DNA of 64,000 bases from Rhizobium sp. 18065 (GCF_902706095.1 NZ_CACSJP010000001.1:744001-808000); one strand, 5' to 3'. Positions 48,424 through 58,947 are shown, counted from the first letter of the stretch. The notes: generated from the letters alone by a model not told the origin. Numbers and translations are program-made.

Positions 48424-49474
48424 CCCCATACGCATTGCAAGCGGCCGCTGGCATCCGCCGGGTTCCAGTCTCGCCTCTCCGGCGGGACTTTTGGCGACGG
48501 GCAAGACGCTGCTTGTCAAACTCGATGGTGAAGCGCGCGATCCGGTCGCGGTCAACGATCTGTCGCGCGTCGATGTGTCGGCTCGCGTTGGCCGCATCCC
48601 GCGCCGCATCACCTTTGCCGATGGGTCGCTCTTCGAGACCGAAGACAATGATGCGGTCGACCTCTGGCTCCGCAGCCACCAGAGCATCGGCTTCGTCCAT
48701 GAACTGGAGCGTTTCCATCCGCGCCTCATCGGCGTCGTGCTGGCAATCTTCCTGTTGGCCGGGCTGATCTATCGTTTTGCCGTGCCGGCTCTGGTCGAGG
48801 TCGCCGTTCTGGTCACGCCGCCCGTCGTCACGCAGTGGATGGCAAGCGGTACACTGATCTCGCTCGACAAGACGGTGTTCAGCGAAAGTGATTTGCCGGA
48901 GGCCAAGCGCCGCGAAATCAGCGATGCCTTTGCCAGTGTCGCCACTGTTTCGGCGCGCGGTGTCGACAGCTACAAACTGAATTTCCGCCGGGGTGGTCCG
49001 ATCGGCGCCAATGCCTTTGCCCTGCCGGATGGCTCATTGGTCATCACCGATGAACTGGTCGAACTGGCGGCCGGCGATCTCGACATGATCACCGGCGTGC
49101 TTGCCCACGAAATCGGGCATGTCGAACGGGAGCACTCGCTGCGCCAGCTCTACCGTGCGGCAGGAACGGCCGGCCTGATCATGCTGATCGCCGGCGATAT
49201 CGGCAGCGCTGGCGAAGACATCATGACCAATGGCGCGGCCCTGCTGGCGCTATCCTATTCGCGCGATGCCGAGAGCGAGGCTGACCGTGTGTCGGTCGAG
49301 CTGATGACCAAGGCCGGTCGCGACCCGGCGGCGATCAATCGCTTTTTTAGCCTGATCGAAGAAAAATTCGCGATCGACAATGACAGTTCGTTCCTGTCCA
49401 CCCATCCCGGCACCGGCGAGCGCCGCAAGGCGATAGAAGACTATGCGAAGGAGATCGGCGGCATGTCGCCCTGA
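48413..49474 (+). CDS. M48-family membrane metallopeptidase
   Basis: A 353-aa membrane protein with a zinc-peptidase domain. A transmembrane helix is at about residues 105-123. The catalytic motif HEIGH has H232, E233 and H236, followed by the third ligand Glu in SRDAESEADRVSVELM near 285. The N-terminal 100 residues are a small domain of unknown role. The likely start is a TTG 11 nt inside the DUF898 gene, preceded by AAGG at about 9 nt; no ATG fits. Substrates are probably membrane or periplasmic proteins. Confidence 0.88.
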   Translation: MASDPIRIASGRWHPPGSSLASPAGLLATGKTLLVKLDGEARDPVAVNDLSRVDVSARVGRIPRRITFADGSLFETEDNDAVDLWLRSHQSIGFVHELERFHPRLIGVVLAIFLLAGLIYRFAVPALVEVAVLVTPPVVTQWMASGTLISLDKTVFSESDLPEAKRREISDAFASVATVSARGVDSYKLNFRRGGPIGANAFALPDGSLVITDELVELAAGDLDMITGVLAHEIGHVEREHSLRQLYRAAGTAGLIMLIAGDIGSAGEDIMTNGAALLALSYSRDAESEADRVSVELMTKAGRDPAAINRFFSLIEEKFAIDNDSSFLSTHPGTGERRKAIEDYAKEIGGMSP

Positions 49475-49512
49475 GGGGAGACACGAGTGGCACGTAAAAA
49501 AGGCCGGCACAT

Positions 49513-49544
49513 AAAAAAGGGCGGCCTGACGGGCCGCCCTTTTT
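49513..49544. terminator. Bidirectional intrinsic terminator
   Basis: GGGCGGCC (49519-49526) pairs with GGCCGCCC (49532-49539), flanked by six A and five T, so it works on both strands. It separates the converging M48 and fbpA genes. Confidence 0.9.
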
Positions 49545-49566
49545 CATTCTGGACATGGTCCGCAGC

Positions 49567-50610
49567 TTAGTTGCTCGGGCCTTCGTTGAGGCCGACCTTG
49601 TCGACCAGTTCGGAGGCCACCTTGCGGTTGGCGGCGACATCGGTCAGCGCCAGGCTGTCGGGCTTGATCGTGCCGAAGCCGACGACGATGTCGGAAGGCT
49701 TGGCCTTCGGGCTGACCGGATATTCGAACACCTTCTCGGCATAAATGCCCTGCGCTTCATCCGAAGCGAGGAATTCCATCAGCTTGATGGCATTGTCCTT
49801 GTTCGGCGCATTCTTGGCGAGCGCCATGCCCGACACGTTCACATGCGTGCCGCGATCGCCCGCGTTCGGGAAGAGCACCTTGATGGCGGCAGCCCATTCC
49901 TTTTCCTCGGGATCCTTCTCGTTGGTCAGCATCAGGCCGACATAATAGGTATTACCGAGCGCGATGTCGCATTCGCCGGCCATGATCGCCTTGGCCTGGC
50001 TGCGGTCATTGCCGTCCGGCTTGCGGGCGAGGTTCTGCTTGACGCCGGTCAGCCATTTTTCGGTGTATTCGGCGCCATGATGGGCCACCATCGAGGCAAA
50101 CAGACCGATATTGTAGGAGTGCTGCGCGTCGCGCATGCAAAGCTTGCCCTTCCACTTCGGATCGGCAAGCTCTTCATAGGTGATCGTGTCTTCCGTCACG
50201 CGTTCTTTGGAGGCATAGACGACACGACCGCGGGTTGTCAGGCCGAACCAGTCGCCATCCTTGTCCCGGTACTGCGCCGGGATCTGGGAGTTGATCCGCT
50301 CGTCATTGAGCGGCTGGGTCACGCCGCCTTCCTTGGCTTCGGTCAGGCGGGCAATGTCGACGGTCAGGATCAGGTCGGCTGGCGAATTGGCGCCTTCGGC
50401 CGCGATGCGCTCGACCAGGCCCTTGTCGAGGAACAGCACATTGGTCTGGATGCCGGTTTCCTTGGTGAACGTGTCCATCAGCGGCTGGATCAGCTCGGGC
50501 TGACGGTAGGAATAGATGTTGACCTCGCCATCGGCGAGCGCGGCGCCGGCCGTCATCGACAGCGCGGAAACAGCGCTCAGCGCAAGGCGGGTGAAGTGGG
50601 TTTTTGCCAT
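49567..50610 (-). CDS. fbpA: Iron(III) ABC transporter substrate-binding protein
   Basis: A 347-aa periplasmic Fe(III)-binding protein. The signal peptide is cleaved near residue 26 (AALADGEVNIYSYRQ). The pair of adjacent tyrosines in ALGNTYYVGLM near 218 matches the iron-binding tyrosines of FbpA. DGDWFGLTTRGRVVYASK is also typical. The likely permease fbpB is 18 kb away and the ATPase is not in the window. A TGA-N9-TCA iron-responsive element lies 26 bp before the start, which fits repression by RirA when iron is plentiful. Confidence 0.92.
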   Translation of the reverse strand: MAKTHFTRLALSAVSALSMTAGAALADGEVNIYSYRQPELIQPLMDTFTKETGIQTNVLFLDKGLVERIAAEGANSPADLILTVDIARLTEAKEGGVTQPLNDERINSQIPAQYRDKDGDWFGLTTRGRVVYASKERVTEDTITYEELADPKWKGKLCMRDAQHSYNIGLFASMVAHHGAEYTEKWLTGVKQNLARKPDGNDRSQAKAIMAGECDIALGNTYYVGLMLTNEKDPEEKEWAAAIKVLFPNAGDRGTHVNVSGMALAKNAPNKDNAIKLMEFLASDEAQGIYAEKVFEYPVSPKAKPSDIVVGFGTIKPDSLALTDVAANRKVASELVDKVGLNEGPSN

Positions 50611-50635
50611 TGTTTTGCCTCCCTATTAGATTACT

Positions 50636-50650
50636 TGATCGTCATATTCA
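50636..50650 (-). promoter_or_regulatory. Iron-responsive operator of fbpA
   Basis: TGATCGTCATATTCA fits the TGA-N9-TCA consensus reported for RirA sites in rhizobia. It lies 26-40 bp before the fbpA start, inside the expected promoter. Confidence 0.55.
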
Positions 50651-50686
50651 TAAATTGCCTCCGCCTGTCAATCACGCTAGGCTAGG

Positions 50687-50753
50687 CTCACGATCACGTG
50701 AGTTCAGAACTTGAGTAATTTGGAATTGTTCAAAACTACAAAAGGCGCTATAT
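50687..50753 (+). promoter_or_regulatory. rirA promoter with two dyads
   Basis: CTCACG/CGTGAG flanks ATCA at 50687-50702. A larger dyad, TTGA-N2-AATT-TGG-AATT-N2-TCAA, covers 50711-50733 and overlaps a -35-like TTGTTC (50726-50731). CTATAT (50748-50753) is the -10 after 16 bp. The layout suggests autoregulation of rirA. Confidence 0.45.
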
Positions 50754-50782
50754 AAGGGCCAAGTGAAACTGAGGAATCATGC

Positions 50783-51286
50783 ATGCGTTTGACAAAGCAG
50801 ACAAATTACGCAGTGCGCATGCTCATGTACTGCGCTGCGAACAAGGAAAACCTGAGCCGGATCCCGGAAATTGCCAGGTCTTACGGTGTGTCTGAGCTCT
50901 TCCTGTTCAAGATTCTACAGCCTCTGAACAAGGCCGGTCTTGTGGAAACTGTGCGCGGCCGCAACGGTGGCGTGCGCCTCGGTCGGGCTGCCGACAAGAT
51001 CACCCTGTTCGACGTCGTGCGTGTCACCGAAGACAGCTTTGCGATGGCCGAATGCTTCGAAGACGATGGTGATGTGGATTGTCCGCTGATCGACAGCTGT
51101 GGCCTGAATTCGGCCCTGCGCAAGGCTCTGAATGCCTTCTTCGATGTGCTGTCACAATACACGATCGACGACCTCGTCAAGACGCGTCCGCAGATCAACT
51201 TCCTGCTCGGGCTGAATGAATTTTCGCCGAAGGGCATTGCGGCCACTGCCGCCGCAGCAGCAGCGCTGACTGCGCCTGCCGCCTGA
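50783..51286 (+). CDS. rirA: Rrf2-family iron regulator RirA
   Basis: A 167-aa Fe-S repressor that shuts off iron-uptake genes in iron-replete rhizobia. The N-terminal MRLTKQTNYAVRMLMYCAAN and recognition helix SYGVSELFLFKILQPLNKAG match RirA. The three cluster cysteines are C91, C100 and C106 (MAECFEDDGDVDCPLIDSC). The C-terminal tail is Ala-rich. It is divergent from fbpA, and a strong terminator follows the gene. Confidence 0.95.
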   Translation: MRLTKQTNYAVRMLMYCAANKENLSRIPEIARSYGVSELFLFKILQPLNKAGLVETVRGRNGGVRLGRAADKITLFDVVRVTEDSFAMAECFEDDGDVDCPLIDSCGLNSALRKALNAFFDVLSQYTIDDLVKTRPQINFLLGLNEFSPKGIAATAAAAAALTAPAA

Positions 51287-51345
51287 AGATTGGCGCCTGA
51301 CGATTGGCGACAACTTGCCATCCTGGTGAACAGACCTGATCCTGC

Positions 51346-51373
51346 AGACCCGCTGTCACCAGCGGGTCTTTTT
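51346..51373 (+). terminator. Intrinsic terminator after rirA
   Basis: AGACCCGCTG (51346-51355) pairs with CAGCGGGTCT (51360-51369) around TCAC, followed by TTTT. It touches the stop codon of the converging gene. Confidence 0.9.
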
Positions 51374-51857
51374 ATTCGGCCGCCTGGATCGTGATGATCC
51401 TGGCTTCGGTCTCGTTGCAGCCGTCATCGAGGCAGATGGCATTCATCCAGACTTCGCCATTTCCGAACATGACGCCGTCGCCGTTGACGAACAGGCTGCC
51501 GTAGTCCTGGTTGACGATGACCTCGGTGATCTCCGGGGTGAATATATCGTAGTAAAGCGGCTCGAGATCTTCCGCCTGACGAAGCGTCTTGCGTCGACCG
51601 TTGATCGTCACGGTGATCGGGTAATCGATGAAAGCCGAGACCGCGATCGAATCTTCATTGGCGATCCGCGCCTGCAGGTCGGCAATCGTGCTTTTGAAGA
51701 GATCGGCATTGCCGAGCAGATTTTCGATCTGCTGGTCCACCTCGGCTTCGTCTGCGAACGCCGGCGCAATCGACAGCGCTGTAGACATGACGAAGGCAAG
51801 CAGCGTCCGGGTTAGGATAGTCCGGGAACCAGTTCCCGATTGCAGTTGAAGGCGCAT
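51372..51857 (-). CDS. Secreted protein of unknown function
   Basis: A 161-aa protein with an N-terminal signal (about residues 12-36, cleaved after AFADEAE). The mature part is mixed helix/strand with FIDYPITVTINGRRKTLRQA and VIVNQDYGSLFVNGDGVMFG, a pattern seen in SnoaL/NTF2-like stress proteins. Two cysteines (CLDDGC) near the C-terminus may form a disulfide. GGGG at about 6 nt precedes the ATG. No firm family is claimed. Confidence 0.7.
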   Translation of the reverse strand: MRLQLQSGTGSRTILTRTLLAFVMSTALSIAPAFADEAEVDQQIENLLGNADLFKSTIADLQARIANEDSIAVSAFIDYPITVTINGRRKTLRQAEDLEPLYYDIFTPEITEVIVNQDYGSLFVNGDGVMFGNGEVWMNAICLDDGCNETEARIITIQAAE

Positions 51858-52079
51858 GTTATCCCCAGTGACACAGAAGTTGCGCGAGCTTAGGAGTTCG
51901 AGCGCAATTTAGCCAAGCCTTTGTTTGCAGTGTCGAACCTCTTTTGGGAAGGCTTCTCCCGGTTCTGCATCCCGGCGTGACGATCGTGTCCAGTTTCCTG
52001 CATTGTTTTGGTAAGTTCGAATTGGAAATGCTGCCTTGCGCGGATGGCACTGGTCTGCCCCCGGATGGTCCCTATATAT

Positions 52080-52092
52080 GTTGCATTGCAAC
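52080..52092 (+). promoter_or_regulatory. PhaR-like palindrome at the patatin gene promoter
   Basis: GTTGCATTGCAAC is a 13-bp palindrome containing TGC-N3-GCA. It directly follows a -10-like CTATAT (52072-52077), so a bound repressor would sit at the transcription start. No convincing -35 was seen. Confidence 0.4.
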
Positions 52093-52110
52093 AACGTATA
52101 TCGAGCTCCC

Positions 52111-53268
52111 ATGTCCGAGACCGCCGGCAATACCGTTCGCAATTTCGACAGCAATCACATTTTCGTTTTTCAAGGCGGCGGGGCACTTGGCGCCTATCAG
52201 GCAGGCGCCTATGAGGCGCTCCACAAGCATGAGGTAGAGCCGGACTGGCTCGCCGGCATTTCCATTGGTGCCATCAATTCCGCCATCATCGCCGGCAGCC
52301 CGCGCGACAGGCGCATCGACAATCTTCGCGCCTTCTGGGACATGGTCTCCTCCAGCCCGGTTTTTGCCTTCGGCGACCAGGACAGCAGCCTGCGCCGGGT
52401 GAACAACGATATTGCCGCAATGACCGGCACCCTTTTCGGCATACCGGGTTTCTTTTCGCCGCGTCTCTACACCCCGTTTCAGCTTGCCGCCAATCCCGCA
52501 GCCCTGATCAGCTATTATGATACCGACCCGCTAATGAAGACGCTCGACAGTCTGATTGATTTTGATCTGCTGAACGATGGCTCGACCCGGCTGAGCCTGG
52601 GTGCCGTCGATGTCCAGTCAGGCAATTTTGCCTATTTCGACAACCGCAAGACCAAGCTCGACGCCCGCCATATCGCCGCATCGGGCGCGCTGCCGCCGGG
52701 ATTTGCCCCGATCGAGATCGATGGGCACTTCTATTGGGACGGCGGCCTGGTGTCCAACACGCCGTTGCAGCATGTCCTGTCGGTCAACGAGGCGGATTGT
52801 GATCTCGAGATCTTTCAGGTCGACCTGTTCAGCGCCCGTGGCGCCATGCCGAGGGATCAGTTCGAAGTGGAAAGCCGGGTCAAGGAGATCCGCTATTCAA
52901 GCCGTACCCGCATGAACACCGACGACTTTGCCAGAAAGCAGATGGTCCGCCGTGCTGCCAAGCGGCTGCTGGAAAAACTCCCGCCGGAATTGCTCGATGA
53001 CGAAGACGCAAAGATCCTGCGCTCCATCGGCCAGGAATACGATGTCACGATCGTGCATCTGATCCATCGCCGCGCCGCCTATGCCACCCACGCGATGGAT
53101 GTCGAGTTCTCCCGCCGCTCGATCAACGAGCACTGGCAGGCGGGCTTCGACGATGTCACCTACACGCTCAACCATTCCAAGTGGCGCAACCGCGGCCGGC
53201 CGAAGGACGGCATCCAGATCTTCGACCTGGCGCGCGAACGTCACGGCAAGCGGGCGGTCGCGTCATAG
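52111..53268 (+). CDS. Patatin-like phospholipase with DUF3734-type C-terminus
   Basis: A 385-aa acyl hydrolase. The oxyanion loop FQGGGALGAYQAGAYEA is near residue 20, the nucleophile elbow GISIGAIN near 50, and the Asp of the dyad in WDGGLVSN near 212. The C-terminal half (DVEFSRRSINEHWQAGFDDV) matches DUF3734, a partner often found beside 3-hydroxybutyrate dehydrogenase. bdhA is not in the window. A link to polyhydroxybutyrate is therefore a hypothesis, helped by the PhaR-like site upstream. The start MSETAGN is preferred over an upstream open frame. Confidence 0.88.
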   Translation: MSETAGNTVRNFDSNHIFVFQGGGALGAYQAGAYEALHKHEVEPDWLAGISIGAINSAIIAGSPRDRRIDNLRAFWDMVSSSPVFAFGDQDSSLRRVNNDIAAMTGTLFGIPGFFSPRLYTPFQLAANPAALISYYDTDPLMKTLDSLIDFDLLNDGSTRLSLGAVDVQSGNFAYFDNRKTKLDARHIAASGALPPGFAPIEIDGHFYWDGGLVSNTPLQHVLSVNEADCDLEIFQVDLFSARGAMPRDQFEVESRVKEIRYSSRTRMNTDDFARKQMVRRAAKRLLEKLPPELLDDEDAKILRSIGQEYDVTIVHLIHRRAAYATHAMDVEFSRRSINEHWQAGFDDVTYTLNHSKWRNRGRPKDGIQIFDLARERHGKRAVAS

Positions 53269-53340
53269 AGCAATTCCTGCAAAAGTGGGAACCGGTTTTG
53301 CGTCCGCAATTGCGTAAAAACTAAAGAGACAGAGCAGTGA
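53268..53340. repeat. Dispersed rhizobial-type palindromic repeat, copy B
   Basis: An imperfect palindrome in which GCAATT and GCAAAA on the left (53270-53284) are mirrored by TTTTGC and AATTGC on the right (53296-53313). It is followed by GTAAAAACTAAAGAGACAGA. It begins at the patatin stop codon and resembles copy A at 40543-40593. It could be an intergenic element or an RNA hairpin. Confidence 0.65.
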
Positions 53341-53367
53341 AGGCGACCCGTTTTCGCCGGTAACCCT

Positions 53368-54315
53368 CTAGGATGCAATTGGCCGCACCCGCGCGGTGCC
53401 GCCATCCCGCAACCCCTGTTTCGAAGGCTCCCGTCGGCTGGCGATGATGGCATGCGCCAGCGCCTCCATGTCGGCACGGCGCGGATTGGAGCGGCGCCAG
53501 ACCAGTCCGATCTCGCGGGCCGGCTGCGGTTCGGCAAACGGCACGATCCGCAAATGGTTGCGACTGGTCTCGGTCTCGACGGCCATTTCAGGGATCAGCG
53601 TCATGCCCATGTCATGCGAGACCATCTGTAGCAGCGTCGCCATGGAGGTCGCGCCGAAATTGATCAGGCTGCGCCGGTTGGCCGCCTTGCACACGGCCAG
53701 CGCCTGGTCGCGCAGGCAATGGCCCTCTTCAAGCAGCAGCAAGCGTTCCGGGTCCACCTGCGTTTCGGTGAGCGGTGACAGCAATACGTCGCTGTCGTTT
53801 TCGGCCATCGCCATGAAGAAGCGATCGGTGAACAGGTGTATCTCGACAAAATTGTCGGCTTCAATCGGCAGCGCTGCGATCATCGCGTCGATCCGCCCTT
53901 CGGCAAGATCGGCCGACAGACGGTCAGTCACCGCCTCCTTGAGTTCCAGCTCGATCAGCGGATGCATGCGCCGCAGATAGGGCACCACCTGCGGCACCAG
54001 ATAGGGCGCGACCGTCGGGATGATGCCGAGCCTCAGCAGGCCCTCGAGCGTGCCGCTGTTTTGCCGGGCTGCCTGTTCCAGTCGGTCTACCGAAGAAAGC
54101 ACCGCTCTTGCATGCGCCAGAAGCTCGGCTCCTTTGGCTGTCAGAAGGGTCGATCCGCGCGTGCGCTCGATCAGCTTGACCCCAAGATGGCGCTCCAGTT
54201 CCATGATCTGTGTCGACAGCGCGGGCTGGCTGACATGGACCATTTCAGCGGCGCGGCCGAAATGCAGGGTGGTGGCGAGGGCCTCGAAATAGCGCAACTG
54301 ACGAATGGTAATCAT
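53368..54315 (-). CDS. oxyR: Hydrogen-peroxide-sensing regulator OxyR
   Basis: A 315-aa LysR regulator whose redox pair C200 and C209 lies in EEGHCLRDQALAVC, identical in layout to OxyR C199/C208. The helix-turn-helix is FGRAAEMVHVSQPALSTQI near residue 20. It is divergent from katG and shares a candidate operator at 54317-54340. It activates katG on peroxide exposure by analogy. Confidence 0.95.
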   Translation of the reverse strand: MITIRQLRYFEALATTLHFGRAAEMVHVSQPALSTQIMELERHLGVKLIERTRGSTLLTAKGAELLAHARAVLSSVDRLEQAARQNSGTLEGLLRLGIIPTVAPYLVPQVVPYLRRMHPLIELELKEAVTDRLSADLAEGRIDAMIAALPIEADNFVEIHLFTDRFFMAMAENDSDVLLSPLTETQVDPERLLLLEEGHCLRDQALAVCKAANRRSLINFGATSMATLLQMVSHDMGMTLIPEMAVETETSRNHLRIVPFAEPQPAREIGLVWRRSNPRRADMEALAHAIIASRREPSKQGLRDGGTARVRPIAS

Positions 54316-54316
54316 G

Positions 54317-54340
54317 ATAGGATTATCTTATCGAAGATAC
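54317..54340. promoter_or_regulatory. Candidate OxyR operator
   Basis: TATCTT/AAGATA flank ATCG at 54324-54339, a perfect 6-bp dyad. ATAG at 54317-54320 followed by N7 and TTAT extends it. It directly precedes oxyR and lies about 75 bp before katG. Confidence 0.5.
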
Positions 54341-54401
54341 CATCAAATACAATTGGGAATTATGGACCAATTGCGAGATTGTGCCCCACGACAAGCAATA
54401 A

Positions 54402-56585
<2,184 letters not shown>

Positions 56586-56590
56586 TTGTC

Positions 56591-56637
56591 CGCCCGGCGC
56601 TTGCCGCCTTCTTTCGAGAAGGCTCAGGCGCCGGGCG
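56591..56637 (+). terminator. Large two-part hairpin after katG
   Basis: CGCCCGGCGC/GCGCCGGGCG (56591-56600 and 56628-56637) encloses GCCTTCT/AGAAGGC (56606-56623). There is no T-run. A further 7-bp hairpin, TGGCCGA/TCGGCCA, lies at 56670-56689. Confidence 0.6.
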
Positions 56638-56698
56638 TACCCCAGGTTGTTAATTCGAGAATGTCATGATGGCCGAACACACTCGGCCAGACGATGTC

Positions 56699-56734
56699 AA
56701 AAAAGGTCAGTGCCCGCCAGCGCTGACCTTTTTT
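56699..56734. terminator. Bidirectional intrinsic terminator after katG
   Basis: AAAAAAGGTCAG (56699-56710) pairs with CTGACCTTTTTT (56723-56734). It works on either strand and ends katG transcription. Confidence 0.85.
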
Positions 56735-56848
56735 GTGTTTGCCTTTGCAATTGTCGATGTCGCATTGGTTGCGTTAACCTTTTGGGCAGGTGCGTTGCTT
56801 ATTGGCTTACTATGAGTTTAAAGGGAGCCGGTGGGTACACCGGTTGGA

Positions 56849-57481
56849 ATGTCGATGATCGACCACAATGAAAAATCGCGCATCCGTTTGCGCAAGAAGC
56901 CCCAGCAGGAACGCAGCATCCAGCGGCTGGAAGCCATCATGGCCGCAAGTATCCGCCTGTTGACGGAAAAGGGCATATCGGGCCTGACCATGAGCGAGAT
57001 TGCTGTGCAGGCAGGCATACCCATCGGTTCGCTCTACCAGTTCTTCCCGGAAAAGGCGGCGATCATCCGGGCGCTGCATGATAATTTTAGCAAGTCGATC
57101 AGCGACACCACTACCACGGTGTTCCGTGGCGTGAAGACCCGCGAGGAGGCATGCGATCGTGCCGTCGTCGCGCTCGCAAAATTCCATGAGATGTTCACCA
57201 GGGAACCGGTCTACCTATCGATGTGGTCGGCCACATTGGCTGACCCTGATCTGAAGCAATTGGTCGCGTCCAACCATGATGTACTGATCACGGCCTTTCT
57301 TGCCGATCTCGGAGATCTGGTGCCAGCCGAGGATCAGGAGCGCATGCGCGCCAGCCTGAAGTTGCAGATCCTCTCCAGCGGAGAAGTCATTCGCTTCATT
57401 GCCGGACTGCCGGAAGAACAGGCGCAGCTTCATCTTGGCCAGTGGCAGAAATTCGTCAAGGCGACGCTTTTTGCCGTCTAA
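56849..57481 (+). CDS. TetR-family transcriptional regulator
   Basis: A 210-aa TetR repressor. The N-terminal helix-turn-helix, from EAIMAASIRLLTEKGISGLT to IPIGSLYQFFPEKAAIIRAL, spans about residues 28-76. The C-terminal ligand domain is helical and of unknown specificity. The start is uncertain. The ATG at 56849 is used; a GTG at 56831 lies in a hairpin, CCGGTG/CACCGG, behind AAGGGAG, and an ATG at 56855 is also possible. The hairpin could control translation. Confidence 0.85.
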   Translation: MSMIDHNEKSRIRLRKKPQQERSIQRLEAIMAASIRLLTEKGISGLTMSEIAVQAGIPIGSLYQFFPEKAAIIRALHDNFSKSISDTTTTVFRGVKTREEACDRAVVALAKFHEMFTREPVYLSMWSATLADPDLKQLVASNHDVLITAFLADLGDLVPAEDQERMRASLKLQILSSGEVIRFIAGLPEEQAQLHLGQWQKFVKATLFAV

Positions 57482-57495
57482 CCACTGCTAAGCGC

Positions 57496-58449
57496 TTACC
57501 AGCCGGGAATCATGTTGCCGGCTCTCAGCCGCGGGTAAAAGCGTGAATAGGCCTTGGATTCTCCATCCAGGTCATCCTCCACTTGCGCCGGCGTGATGTT
57601 GTCGAGGCATGCCGTGATGTGGTCGGTGATGGCATTCAGCAGCGAGGTTGACAGGCCGGGGCGCTTCATCAGGCCGATCTGCACCGGTGGCAGCGGCGGG
57701 AAGCCGTCATTGGCCGTCAGCACTTTCATGCCTGTCCGCAATGCGGATTCCGGCAGGATCGACACGGCCATGCCGGCAAGCACGGCGGCTGCAACCACGG
57801 TCGACGACCAGCTTGTGAACAGGATCTGGTACTCGCGACCGTCCGCATCCAGCGCTGAACAGGCCAACTGCCGCCACTGGCAATCGCGACGTCCAACGGC
57901 GAGAGGCACAGGCGCGTCTTCCCGCAGCGGGTGATTGGCGGAGCCAACCCAGCACAGGGGTTCCGTGCGCACCACGTCCGACTGCCGCAGCAATGGATTA
58001 TGTGTGACCAGCGCAATGTCGAGTTCGCCCTTGGCCATTTTCTCGGCGAGATCGACAGAAGGTTCGCAGACGATATAAAGCTCGACATTCGGATGCGTCT
58101 TGGCAAAGCGCCCGATGATCTCCGGCATGTAGCGGTCGGCATAGTCGTCCGGCGTGCCGATGCGCAGCGTGCCCTCAAGCCGGTTGTCGTCGAAGGCGGC
58201 AATCGCCTCGCTGTTCAGCCGGATGATCCGGCGCGCGTAGTTGAGCAGCTTGTCGCCATCGACCGACAGCCTGTTGCCGCGGCCATCCTTGATGAAAAGC
58301 TGCTTGCCGACACGCTCTTCCAGACGGCGCATCTGCATCGAGACGGCGGACTGGGTCTTGAACACGCGGCCGGCCGCTTTGGTGAAGCTGCCGGTATCGA
58401 CAATGGCGATGAAGGTCTGAAGCTGATCGATATCGAGGGGTGCCGACAT
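57496..58449 (-). CDS. LysR-family transcriptional regulator (LrhA-like)
   Basis: A 317-aa regulator. The helix-turn-helix (FTKAAGRVFKTQSAVSMQMR) is at about residues 25-45. Effector-domain blocks include EGTLRIGTPDDYADRYMPEI and ALVTHNPLLRQSDVVRTEPL, typical of the LrhA/YafC branch. The start MSAPLDI at 58449 is preferred; an ATG at 58464 is possible. It converges with the TetR gene. Targets unknown. Confidence 0.88.
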   Translation of the reverse strand: MSAPLDIDQLQTFIAIVDTGSFTKAAGRVFKTQSAVSMQMRRLEERVGKQLFIKDGRGNRLSVDGDKLLNYARRIIRLNSEAIAAFDDNRLEGTLRIGTPDDYADRYMPEIIGRFAKTHPNVELYIVCEPSVDLAEKMAKGELDIALVTHNPLLRQSDVVRTEPLCWVGSANHPLREDAPVPLAVGRRDCQWRQLACSALDADGREYQILFTSWSSTVVAAAVLAGMAVSILPESALRTGMKVLTANDGFPPLPPVQIGLMKRPGLSTSLLNAITDHITACLDNITPAQVEDDLDGESKAYSRFYPRLRAGNMIPGW

Positions 58450-58647
58450 GACAAGAGCATCCATAAGTGTTGTTGATGCTTATCATTAGAAACATTCGTT
58501 GGACTGATCAATATCCTTTCGACATTCTCGGTCTTGCAAATCGCATTGACCGAAATCGGTCGCTCAGTTTCAACCCCCAACCTCATGACCTTTCCGCGCC
58601 TGCGGCAAGGACACTTTTCCTCGTGCCAAATCGGAAGGATGATTGCC

Positions 58648-58947
58648 ATGCGCACGACTGATCGGATCCTCGACCTCGACCTTGCCACCCCACGGCCGAC
58701 GCTTGCCGCGCGTCTTTCGACATGGCTGGCGAATGTGCGATCCCTTCGCTCTGCTCTGCGCAATCACCGTGCAGCGAACCGCCTGATTGAACTGGATGAC
58801 AGGCTTCTGAATGACCTCGGCCTCAGCCGTGTCGACATCCACGAAGTCCTCAATCTGGTCAGCTACGCGGACGATCCTTCGCCGCATCTGAAGCGCGTTG
58901 CGCGTCGCCGGTCCGAGAATTCGTTGCGCGGGGTGCGCGCCGAGTGA
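58648..58947 (+). CDS. DUF1127 (YjiS-like) small protein
   Basis: A 99-aa basic protein. The DUF1127 signature is ANRLIELDDRLLNDLGLSRV followed by DIHEV near residue 55. AAGGA at 58634-58638 lies 9 nt before the ATG. DUF1127 proteins of rhizobia are small arginine-rich proteins, some reported to influence RNA turnover and phosphate/carbon metabolism. A strong terminator follows. Confidence 0.88.
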   Translation: MRTTDRILDLDLATPRPTLAARLSTWLANVRSLRSALRNHRAANRLIELDDRLLNDLGLSRVDIHEVLNLVSYADDPSPHLKRVARRRSENSLRGVRAE

